From assembly GCA_913056345.1 (NCBI GenBank), contig CAJXMH010000030.1, positions 1 through 32,938 on the forward strand: a stretch of DNA of 32,938 nt, read 5' to 3'. The DNA is from an uncultured Flavobacteriales bacterium (GTDB lineage Bacteria > Bacteroidota > Bacteroidia > Flavobacteriales_E > Vicingaceae). A model generated the notes under the pieces. The model did not search any database. It saw only the letters and a list, made by a program, of their open reading frames with translations, and had not been told where the DNA came from. The position numbers and the translations under genes are program-made. Below are positions 9,847 through 16,642 of the stretch, piece after piece (the stretch's first letter is position 1; each line of letters opens with the position of its first letter).

Positions 9847-9945
9847 AAAGCGAAGGTAAAAGCAAAGCAAGTAATAAAAAGTACAATCCATGAAAAATTT
9901 TACCGCATTCATGAAAAGCTAAATGGTATTCGCCTTGGTCTGACC

Positions 9946-9953
9946 TAAGTTTG
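9946..9953 (+). promoter_or_regulatory. Candidate -7 box (TAAGTTTG) for the first T9SS protein gene
   Basis: TAAGTTTG matches the Bacteroidota TAnnTTTG box. No good TTG is found at the usual upstream spacing, so only the -7 element is supported. It lies 39 bases before the ATG at 9993, and transcription from it would begin downstream of the alternative ATG at 9951, which argues for the 9993 start. Confidence 0.4.
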
Positions 9954-9992
9954 TTGAATAAAGTATGCAAAACAATAAAGGAACAGCATAGT

Positions 9993-11909
9993 ATGAAGAA
10001 ATTAATAAGTGTGTTTTTACTGTATTCTGGGCTTTTAACTAGCTTGCTTGCCCAAAAAGGCGTTCAAACTAATTCTCTTCCCGAAGCAGAGCTAAAACCG
10101 ACAGTTCAAGCTTCTCTTGTGAAGAGGGCTAAAAATACTTCCCCAAAATCTCCCGGCACAGTTCATTATTCGGAAGATTTTAGTAGCGGCGGTCCGTTAG
10201 CGAATCAACTGCCAAATGGCTGGACGGTCCAAAATTTTGCAGGAAACAGCTATAATTGGATTTGGAGTACAAGCGCACCGGGGGGACAATATTCCGCTAA
10301 TGTTACAGCTTTAAATTCAACAACAGCTAGTAATGGCTTTATTAGCTTGCCAAGTGATTTTTACAACACAGCTTCCTTAATTTTTGTAAGCATGGATGCT
10401 AGTATTACTTCTCCAAGAATTAGTTTAAATCCGTCAGTTACTAATTATGTAATACAATGGGAGCAAGCACTTAACTACTGTTGCAGAGTTTCTGATGAAT
10501 TAGTGCTAGAGGTAAGCACAGATAGTATAAGTTGGACCAGCTTTGATGCAACTCAAGGGAGGTCTCCCAGTACTCCTTCACCCAATGGCGAACTTGTTTC
10601 TATTAATGTATCAAGTGCTCTAAGTGCTCAGTCTTTTGCCTATATCCGTTTTCGTCAAACTGGTGCTTCACACTTTTACTGGATGATTGACGACTTAAAG
10701 TTGATTGAATCAAACCCGGTAAGCGTTCAGTTTAACGATTTTGCAGTTTTGTTTGGAGATACTTTTTCCATAAATACTAATTATACCAAAGTGCCTTTAG
10801 AAATTTTGCCTCGTATTTTGGTTGGGGGGCAAATACAAAGCAATAGCAATTTTACGCACACCAATGTAAAGTTTTTTGGGAATTTATACCTCGATTCTAC
10901 TTCAAGTGGAAACGCTAATCCAATATTAATTGATCAAGATTCCGTAATTAGAAGTACTGTAATAGCTCCATTCACAACAATAACTGACACGGTAGGCTAC
11001 CTAAATGCTAATCAAAGAGGAAAAATGAACATTGAGTTTTACATGACCTCTGATTTAATCAACCAGGCAAGTGCTCAAAAACAAGTTTATCAATTTGAAG
11101 TTAGCGATACTGTTATAGCAAAAGATTATGGAGTCTTCAACACTTCAACCTCAGTAGCAAGTTTTCAATCTGGGGGTAATGATGGAGACCAATGGGGAAC
11201 ATTAATTTCAGTAGGCGGTTCGGGTGCAACTATTCGTTCTATTTCTGTTTATGTGGCTAACGACTCTAATGTTATCGGCTCTAGTATAAGAGCGATGCTG
11301 TATGAGGTATCTCCAAGTAATAATGCGATAAATTTGGTCATGGCTGGTAATGTAGTCAAAACAATTACGTCTTCTGATACCGCTAAGTGGATTTCTATCC
11401 CTTACAACAGTGGAGCAGGCTTTGGTCCCTTGCATATTTTACATCCCGGAAGGCAATATATAGTTGCTTGGGAGCAAGTAAGTGGAGCCTCTTCGGGCAG
11501 TTATTTTGCAACTGGTAGAGATACTTCAGCAGAAAAGTATGCACCGCCAGTATCAAATTTTATCTATCTTCCTTCTACCCAGAACTGGTCTTGGATTAAT
11601 CATGTTGCGGGTTTAAGAGCTAATATTTATCCGCAAACAACCGTTTCTTTAAACGAGGTTGAAGAAGAGCAAAGTAGTTTACAAGCTTTCCCCAATCCAA
11701 CAAATGGATTTTTACAAATTAAAAATTTACCCCTTGATGCACATACCTTACAAATCAGAAACCTTAGTGGTCAGCTCGTGCATCAAGAAAAAATTACTCC
11801 AGGTCAAAAGCAAGTGCAGCTTGATCTCAGCCAACTTCATAAAGCGATTTACTTCCTTGTAGTAAGGGGAAGTTCTACACAAAAGGTTGAGAAAGTGCTA
11901 CTGAACTAA
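9993..11909 (+). CDS. T9SS-secreted protein with MAM/cleaved-adhesin-like domain (638 aa), paralogue A
   Basis: The chosen ATG begins MKKLISVFLLYSGLLTSLLAQ, a clear signal peptide; an upstream ATG at 9951 would put 14 charged residues in front of it. After a short linker comes a jelly-roll-like domain of about 170 residues, with GWTVQN, NWIWSTSAPGGQ, FISLPSDFYNT, NYCC, YIRFRQTGASHFYWMIDD. This pattern resembles the choice-of-anchor J / cleaved adhesin type. The end (AFPNPTNG, then NLSGQLV and AIYFLVV) is a type A T9SS sorting domain, so the protein should cross the outer membrane and be anchored or released at the surface. The next gene is a paralogue in the same orientation. The function is not known; adhesion is a reasonable guess only. 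The only Cys residues after the signal peptide are the adjacent pair in NYCC. Confidence 0.85.
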   Translation: MKKLISVFLLYSGLLTSLLAQKGVQTNSLPEAELKPTVQASLVKRAKNTSPKSPGTVHYSEDFSSGGPLANQLPNGWTVQNFAGNSYNWIWSTSAPGGQYSANVTALNSTTASNGFISLPSDFYNTASLIFVSMDASITSPRISLNPSVTNYVIQWEQALNYCCRVSDELVLEVSTDSISWTSFDATQGRSPSTPSPNGELVSINVSSALSAQSFAYIRFRQTGASHFYWMIDDLKLIESNPVSVQFNDFAVLFGDTFSINTNYTKVPLEILPRILVGGQIQSNSNFTHTNVKFFGNLYLDSTSSGNANPILIDQDSVIRSTVIAPFTTITDTVGYLNANQRGKMNIEFYMTSDLINQASAQKQVYQFEVSDTVIAKDYGVFNTSTSVASFQSGGNDGDQWGTLISVGGSGATIRSISVYVANDSNVIGSSIRAMLYEVSPSNNAINLVMAGNVVKTITSSDTAKWISIPYNSGAGFGPLHILHPGRQYIVAWEQVSGASSGSYFATGRDTSAEKYAPPVSNFIYLPSTQNWSWINHVAGLRANIYPQTTVSLNEVEEEQSSLQAFPNPTNGFLQIKNLPLDAHTLQIRNLSGQLVHQEKITPGQKQVQLDLSQLHKAIYFLVVRGSSTQKVEKVLLN

Positions 11910-11937
11910 ACTGTTTAACATCAGCCGACTTGGAGTT

Positions 11938-11968
11938 GTCCGAGCCTTTCGGGGCTCGGGCATTTTTT
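11938..11968 (+). terminator. Rho-independent terminator after paralogue A
   Basis: CCGAGCC (11940-11946) pairs with GGCTCGG (11953-11959) around a six-base loop, extended by G-C and T-G pairs, and is followed by T6 at 11963-11968. It separates the two paralogous genes, so paralogue B probably has its own promoter in the short gap before 11989. Confidence 0.85.
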
Positions 11969-11988
11969 CCTTAACTTAACGACTCATA

Positions 11989-13896
11989 ATGAAAAGTATA
12001 ATCAGTGCTGTTTTTCTCTTTGGTTCAACGCTAATCGTAAGCGCTCAAACACAGTTGAGTTCTGATACTACCCAAAATATTGTGGTTTGGAAGAACAAGT
12101 ATAAAAAGCAAAAGGCTTTAGGTGATACTTTGTATTATGAAGATTTTGATTCTACTGGAAGAGCAACTAATAACTTTCTGCCTATAGGTTGGACTTCTGT
12201 GGACAATACAGGGCAAAATCATAAATGGATTTGGAGTAACCAAGCTCCAGGAGGACAATACTCTAGCGCAACAGCACCCTTAAACTCTACAAGTGGGGCA
12301 AATGGTTTTTTAAGTTTACCTTCAGACTTTTATAATACTTCTGCTTCAATGTTCATTAATATGAATGCAGCAGTAAGTTCGCCATCCATTCCGATTCCTC
12401 AGAAAGGAGCTTGGCTGCTGCAGTTTCAGCAATCGCATCGTTATTGTTGCGTAGGAGGAGATAGTGTATTGGTAGCAGAAGTAAGTACAGATGGTCAAAC
12501 TTGGACAGCCTTTGATGCTACTTTCAATCGCAACCCAAATTCAGCTACCCGCAATCCGCATTATGCTGAAATCAATGTCTCTTCGGTTTTGGCTTTTGAA
12601 GATACCGCTTACATACGATTCCGTCAAACCGGCCCTTCGCATTATTATTGGATGATTGATGATGTGGCTTTGGTGGAAGGGCCAAGCAACGCTTTTCAAG
12701 TCAATGAAATGACCTTGAATTTTAGCGACACTTTCTCTGTCAATCCGATTTACACTCAAGTGCCACTTTCAATGCTTGATTCTATTTCAGTTAAAACGAT
12801 CGTAGAGAATACCGGAGCTTTTGATCAAACCGGCTTTCGGATAGATTATTTAATCTATCAAGATAGTACCTTAAGCGGAGCATCTGGCAGTGGTTTGGTC
12901 TTTCAAGATTCAATCGTTTACAGTCAGGCTTTTCCTGCTTTTTCGGTTGATACGCTAACTTTTGATCATCCTAAATTTAAACCCACCCAAAGCGGCTATT
13001 ACCGAGCTGAAATTCAACTGAAATCAGATTCAGTTAATCAAATTGCTTACCTATCTTCTCAAAACCAAACTTTTGTGGTTTCTGATTCTATATTGGCAAG
13101 GGACAGAGGAATTTACATCGGTAGTTTCCGGATTTTTACCGGATTTGGAAATGCATACTCAGATAGTAATAAGGTAGGAGTATTAATTAACAGTGGCCAG
13201 ACCCATCAAGACATTAGAGCGCTTAGGTTTTTTGTTTCCAATCTTTCCACCAACTCTGGGGTCAAAATTAGGCCCATGTTATGGGAAATTGATTTGAATT
13301 TAGATAGTAGTCTAAACTCTTCCATTCATTTGGCGGCTCAAGATACAGCAGCAACCACCATCACGCAAGCCATGCTAGGAAGTTGGATTCAAATTCCATT
13401 TAGCACGGATCCCACTTTGTCTGATCTTACCTTAGATCCCGGTAAACAATATTTGATGGGATGGGAACAGATCAATGGGGCAAACGGATTACAATTTGAA
13501 GTAGGCCGAGATCGAGGGATGGAGCAAATCTCGCCGAATGTCTCAAATTTTGTGTTTGTGAATAATCAAAATCCCGGATGGGGATGGATGACTCAGGTGC
13601 CTGCGGTGAGGGCGGTGATTGAAACTTCTGCCGTAGGTTTAAGTCAAAAAGAAAAGAGAAGAGATTGGCAAGTTTTTCCAAACCCCAATCAGGGTCATTT
13701 TCAGCTTAAAAGAGCTAATCCTGCTGCTTTTGAGCGAATAGAAGTTCGTAATCTGAAGGGGCAATTAATTAGCAGACACAGGTTAAGTGGAGATAAGTTG
13801 CAGACCTTCAACTTTACCGACTGGGAAGCTGGGATTTACCTGATTAGTCTGATCGGTGAAGAGGCCCCTGAAACCCAAAAACTCATCATTCATTGA
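11989..13896 (+). CDS. T9SS-secreted protein with MAM/cleaved-adhesin-like domain (635 aa), paralogue B
   Basis: Signal peptide MKSIISAVFLFGSTLIVSAQ, then the same architecture as the preceding gene. The best matches to paralogue A are KWIWSNQAPGGQYSS, GFLSLPSDFYNTSAS, HRYCC, WTAFDATFNRNP and YIRFRQTGPSHYYWMIDDVA. A middle region with Ser/Thr-rich beta-type sequence and a third region (PGKQYLMGWEQINGANG, QNPGWGWMTQVPAVRA) are also shared. The C-terminus (VFPNPNQGHF, NLKGQLIS, AGIYLISLIG) is a type A T9SS sorting domain. It is a tandem duplicate that has diverged substantially. As in paralogue A, I see only the two adjacent Cys of the YCC motif. It converges on the small gene at 13898 with a gap of one base and no visible terminator. 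Confidence 0.85.
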   Translation: MKSIISAVFLFGSTLIVSAQTQLSSDTTQNIVVWKNKYKKQKALGDTLYYEDFDSTGRATNNFLPIGWTSVDNTGQNHKWIWSNQAPGGQYSSATAPLNSTSGANGFLSLPSDFYNTSASMFINMNAAVSSPSIPIPQKGAWLLQFQQSHRYCCVGGDSVLVAEVSTDGQTWTAFDATFNRNPNSATRNPHYAEINVSSVLAFEDTAYIRFRQTGPSHYYWMIDDVALVEGPSNAFQVNEMTLNFSDTFSVNPIYTQVPLSMLDSISVKTIVENTGAFDQTGFRIDYLIYQDSTLSGASGSGLVFQDSIVYSQAFPAFSVDTLTFDHPKFKPTQSGYYRAEIQLKSDSVNQIAYLSSQNQTFVVSDSILARDRGIYIGSFRIFTGFGNAYSDSNKVGVLINSGQTHQDIRALRFFVSNLSTNSGVKIRPMLWEIDLNLDSSLNSSIHLAAQDTAATTITQAMLGSWIQIPFSTDPTLSDLTLDPGKQYLMGWEQINGANGLQFEVGRDRGMEQISPNVSNFVFVNNQNPGWGWMTQVPAVRAVIETSAVGLSQKEKRRDWQVFPNPNQGHFQLKRANPAAFERIEVRNLKGQLISRHRLSGDKLQTFNFTDWEAGIYLISLIGEEAPETQKLIIH

Positions 13897-13897
13897 T

Positions 13898-14134
13898 CTA
13901 AACCTCTACCCATTCGCCTCGTTTGGGTCGCAGGGCATCGCGTACCGCAATCATGTTTTCTTCTCCTACAATTAAGTAAGCAATAGCCTGATCTCCTTGT
14001 TGAGTGGTTCCGCAGCCAAACTGCTCGATTTTTTCTCTTTTAGCAAATTCTTCTAGGTGAATGGCATGGTGCTCAGCGGTCTTCAAAGCATCCTCTCCAA
14101 AAAAGTCCCAAATCAGTTTTATTTTCTTTTCCAT
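13898..14134 (-). CDS. Small conserved-looking hypothetical protein (78 aa)
   Basis: The protein starts MEKKIKLIWDFFGEDALKTA and contains HHAIHLEEFAKRE, a Gly-Cys-Gly turn (FGCGTTQQGDQA) and a beta-rich end (IAYLIVGEENMIAVRDALRP). It has no signal peptide or membrane segment, so it is probably cytosolic. It begins one base after the stop codon of the sulfotransferase gene and is almost certainly translated from the same transcript. I do not recognise the family. The three His residues near the middle and the single Cys could bind metal, but this is only a possibility. The absence of an overlapping gene and the tight spacing favour a real gene. Confidence 0.65.
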   Translation of the reverse strand: MEKKIKLIWDFFGEDALKTAEHHAIHLEEFAKREKIEQFGCGTTQQGDQAIAYLIVGEENMIAVRDALRPKRGEWVEV

Positions 14135-14135
14135 G

Positions 14136-15236
14136 TTAGCTAAATAGTTTTCTAAAGATGCCTTTGCCTCCTTTTGGTTTCACAACAATTGATTCTTCAA
14201 ATTTCATAGGCTTGTAGTATGGAATTACCTGCTTGGGGTCTTGTTCAAAAAAACCATCAATCGCACTACCGTAAGCCTCCAATTGCTCCAAAGGGGTTAA
14301 ATCGCTTTTAGTAGCCGATTTAATCGCTTTTAAAAAGTCGCTATTCGGGAAATGCTGTTCCAATGCGTTCAGGTAGGTGGCATTCCAAATTTCAGTAAAA
14401 CGCTTTCCGTCTCTGATTTTTTCCTTGTCTAACAGTTGAAAGGTTAAAGCTTTAAAGAAATCGAGGTTTTTACGTAGGTATTTTTTGTGCTCCACGCAGA
14501 ATTCAAAAAAGCACCAACTATATACGTACGGAATAACGTGGTTGTATTTGTCTTTTTCAAACTTGAGCGAATTGCCGGAGTAATTAACTTTAACGCTGTT
14601 GAATTTTTGTAAGCCGTATTCATAAAGCTCCAAATCCAATTCATTGTGCTTTCTGATCAAGGCTTTAGTTTCTTCCGAAACCTCTTCTACTTTTGGTCTT
14701 CGAAAAGTGATACGCTTGGCTTCTAGTTTTCTTTTCCACTTAATATCAAGCACTTTGGCAAAGTGCTCCATAGACTTTTCAAATTCCTCAAAAATGCCGA
14801 GCTGAATCGGTACTTCATCAATGGCATCTAATATGTCGTCCAAGTCAGTGCCTTGTACGGGAACTTTACTGTATATGCGATTTCCTTTCAGAAAGTTAAC
14901 TACTCCGTTGTGCGTTTGTGGATGCTGTGCGTACTCTTCGAGGTTTCGAGGTTTACGATCAAATAATTCAATAAAGCCGGTGCGATCTTTTAAGAAATGA
15001 TATTCTGAAATGACTCGATCAACCGGATCTCGAAGCATCATGAATATTTTATGGCTTTTGAATTTCTCAAAGTTACGAGGCTGAAAAATGTCTCCTGAAT
15101 TGGAGATCATACTTTTTGCATCAATATGTCGGTAATTGAAATCTGGCTTGGTTTGCCAATAGCTGTCCATCAAGGCGGTGTTGATGGTGGTGCCTCCGGT
15201 TTTTGGAATATGGATAAAAATAATGTCGTCGCGCAT
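14136..15236 (-). CDS. Sulfotransferase family protein (366 aa)
   Basis: The N-terminus has the PAPS 5'-phosphosulfate loop IHIPKTGGTT (residues 8-17), and MMLRDPVDRVISEYHFL (residues 66-82) gives the 3'-phosphate binding motif with R69, D70, R74 and S77. This order and the short N-terminus without signal peptide are typical of the sulfotransferase family 2 type that modifies carbohydrates. The C-terminal 150 residues, rich in charged helices, do not match anything I recognise and may be a lineage-specific extension. The likely reaction is transfer of sulfate from PAPS to a surface sugar or small molecule; no glycan biosynthesis genes are visible nearby. Divergent from dinB, sharing a 124-bp intergenic region. 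Confidence 0.82.
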   Translation of the reverse strand: MRDDIIFIHIPKTGGTTINTALMDSYWQTKPDFNYRHIDAKSMISNSGDIFQPRNFEKFKSHKIFMMLRDPVDRVISEYHFLKDRTGFIELFDRKPRNLEEYAQHPQTHNGVVNFLKGNRIYSKVPVQGTDLDDILDAIDEVPIQLGIFEEFEKSMEHFAKVLDIKWKRKLEAKRITFRRPKVEEVSEETKALIRKHNELDLELYEYGLQKFNSVKVNYSGNSLKFEKDKYNHVIPYVYSWCFFEFCVEHKKYLRKNLDFFKALTFQLLDKEKIRDGKRFTEIWNATYLNALEQHFPNSDFLKAIKSATKSDLTPLEQLEAYGSAIDGFFEQDPKQVIPYYKPMKFEESIVVKPKGGKGIFRKLFS

Positions 15237-15331
15237 CTACTTCAGTTCAAATCTCCTACAAGCTTAGCCCTAATTTTTTTCAAAGAAAAGTGTTCTGTTC
15301 AAAACATAAATGACTAAATTATTGTCGAAAA

Positions 15332-15352
15332 AATGACGATAAAATTGTCAAA
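15332..15352 (+). promoter_or_regulatory. Candidate S24-repressor operator over the dinB promoter
   Basis: AATGAC-N9-GTCAAA, 8 bases before the dinB ATG. Aligned with the minus-strand site at 5865-5845 it matches at 16 of 21 positions, including TGACG on the left and TTGTCAAA on the right. TAAAATTG (15340-15347), one mismatch from TAnnTTTG, sits exactly where TATATTTG sits in the repressor's own promoter. A TTG at 15322-15324 is only 15 bases upstream, so the -33 element is weak. Confidence 0.68.
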
Positions 15353-15360
15353 ATAAAGTT

Positions 15361-16560
15361 ATGCTTCAGAATATCAAAGATCAAAACATTATTCACCTTG
15401 ATTTGGATTCTTTTTTTGTTTCGGTAGAACGCTTAAGAGAACCAAAGTTACGAGACATTCCTCTACTGATTGGCGGCAGTACTAATCGGGGAGTGGTGGC
15501 TTCTTGCAGTTACGAGGCTCGAAAGTTTGGCATTCATTCCGCCATGCCCATGAAAACCGCTCGGCGCTTGTGTCCGCATGCTACCGTAATTGGCGGCGAT
15601 TCAGAATTGTATAGCAAGTATTCGCATTTGGTCACCGATGTCATCAAAGAGCAGGTGCCACTTTATGAAAAATCTTCCATCGATGAATTTTATGTAGACC
15701 TCAGCGGCATGGAGCGTTTCCATAATTCTTACCTTCTGGCTAAGAAGATCAAGAAAGACATTAAACGTGAAAGTGGGCTGAACATCTCTTTCGGACATTC
15801 CATTAACAAAACAGTTTCCAAAGTAGCTACGAATGAATCCAAACCCAACGGCTACTGCCGAGTAGAGAAGGGGGCAGAAAAGTTTTTTCTCTCTCCTTTA
15901 ACGGTCAATAAAATCCCCCAAGTGGGGGAGAAGACCTATCAGACGCTACGTAGCATGGGGGTGTTAAAAGTGCGGACTTTACAGCAAATGCCGGTAGACT
16001 TGGTGGAGAATGTATTGGGGAAAAATGGCCGCAGCATTTGGCAAAAGGCGCAGGGCATCGACCATAATCCGGTAAAACCCTATTCGGAACGTAAGTCTAT
16101 GTCTTCAGAGCGGACTTTCAATCGAGATACCACTAATGTGTTTCAACTCAAAAGTTTGTTGGTAGGTATGACAGAACGCCTGGCTTTCAAGTTGCGTAAA
16201 GAGCAAAAATTGACCGCCTGCGTAACGGTGAAAATTCGCTACTCCGATTTCGATACCCAAAGCATGCAGTGTCGTTTGCCTTACACTGCCTGCGATCATA
16301 TCCTGATCGATAAGGTAAAAGAGCTATTCGACAAGCTGTACCAAAGGCGTATGTTAATTCGCCTGATCGGAGTGCGGTTCAGCCATTTGGTGGGCGGCGG
16401 TTATCAGATCAATTTATTTGAGGATACCGAAGAACGCATCAACCTTTACCAAGCCATGGACCACATTCGCAAGCGCTTTGGCGACAGCAAGGTGAAACGC
16501 GCCACCGCTATGCACCTTCGACACCCTAAAATGAATCCCTTTAACGGCATCGCCACTTAA
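15361..16560 (+). CDS. dinB: Y-family translesion DNA polymerase (DinB/Pol IV-type, 399 aa)
   Basis: HLDLDSFFVSVE (residues 12-23) supplies the first catalytic Asp (D14) and the steric gate F19. SSIDEFYVDLSG supplies D108 and E109. The helix-hairpin-helix region (NKIPQVGEKTYQTLRSMGV) and little-finger domain follow. QINLF near the C-terminus fits the beta-clamp pentapeptide consensus QL(S/D)LF. Length is normal for Pol IV. It copies past damaged template bases at the cost of mutations. It heads a two-gene cassette with the DnaE-type polymerase and appears to be under the S24-type operator just upstream. The gene is visibly more GC-rich than its neighbours (one 60-base row at 15541 is 60 percent GC), hinting at different codon pressure or transfer. 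Confidence 0.93.
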   Translation: MLQNIKDQNIIHLDLDSFFVSVERLREPKLRDIPLLIGGSTNRGVVASCSYEARKFGIHSAMPMKTARRLCPHATVIGGDSELYSKYSHLVTDVIKEQVPLYEKSSIDEFYVDLSGMERFHNSYLLAKKIKKDIKRESGLNISFGHSINKTVSKVATNESKPNGYCRVEKGAEKFFLSPLTVNKIPQVGEKTYQTLRSMGVLKVRTLQQMPVDLVENVLGKNGRSIWQKAQGIDHNPVKPYSERKSMSSERTFNRDTTNVFQLKSLLVGMTERLAFKLRKEQKLTACVTVKIRYSDFDTQSMQCRLPYTACDHILIDKVKELFDKLYQRRMLIRLIGVRFSHLVGGGYQINLFEDTEERINLYQAMDHIRKRFGDSKVKRATAMHLRHPKMNPFNGIAT

Positions 16561-16590
16561 ATGAAATAGTTTAAGTCGATTAAATCCTCT

Positions 16591-16640
16591 CTGCCGCAGG
16601 CAGTGATTAGCAGATTAGTCATTAACAGATTAGTAATTAA
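16591..16640 (+). repeat. Small hairpin and tandem 15-bp repeat between the two polymerase genes
   Basis: CTGCC-GCA-GGCAG (16591-16603) is a perfect 5-bp hairpin. It is followed by CAGATTAGTCATTAA (16611-16625) and CAGATTAGTAATTAA (16626-16640), identical at 14 of 15 positions, ending two bases before the TTG start of dnaE. No T-run follows, so this is not a terminator. A related CTGCC/GGCAG stem occurs at 30984-30997. Confidence 0.6.
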
Positions 16641-16642
16641 AA

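Noticed and set aside
9847-9912. Upstream in-frame ATG for the helicase giving a hydrophobic 22-residue extension
   Set aside because: The extension would be an odd Cys/Tyr-rich segment before a cytosolic ATPase; the next ATG fits the family start.
16561-16642. Terminator between dinB and dnaE
   Set aside because: The CTGCC-GCA-GGCAG hairpin is short and not followed by a T-run, so it does not fit a terminator.
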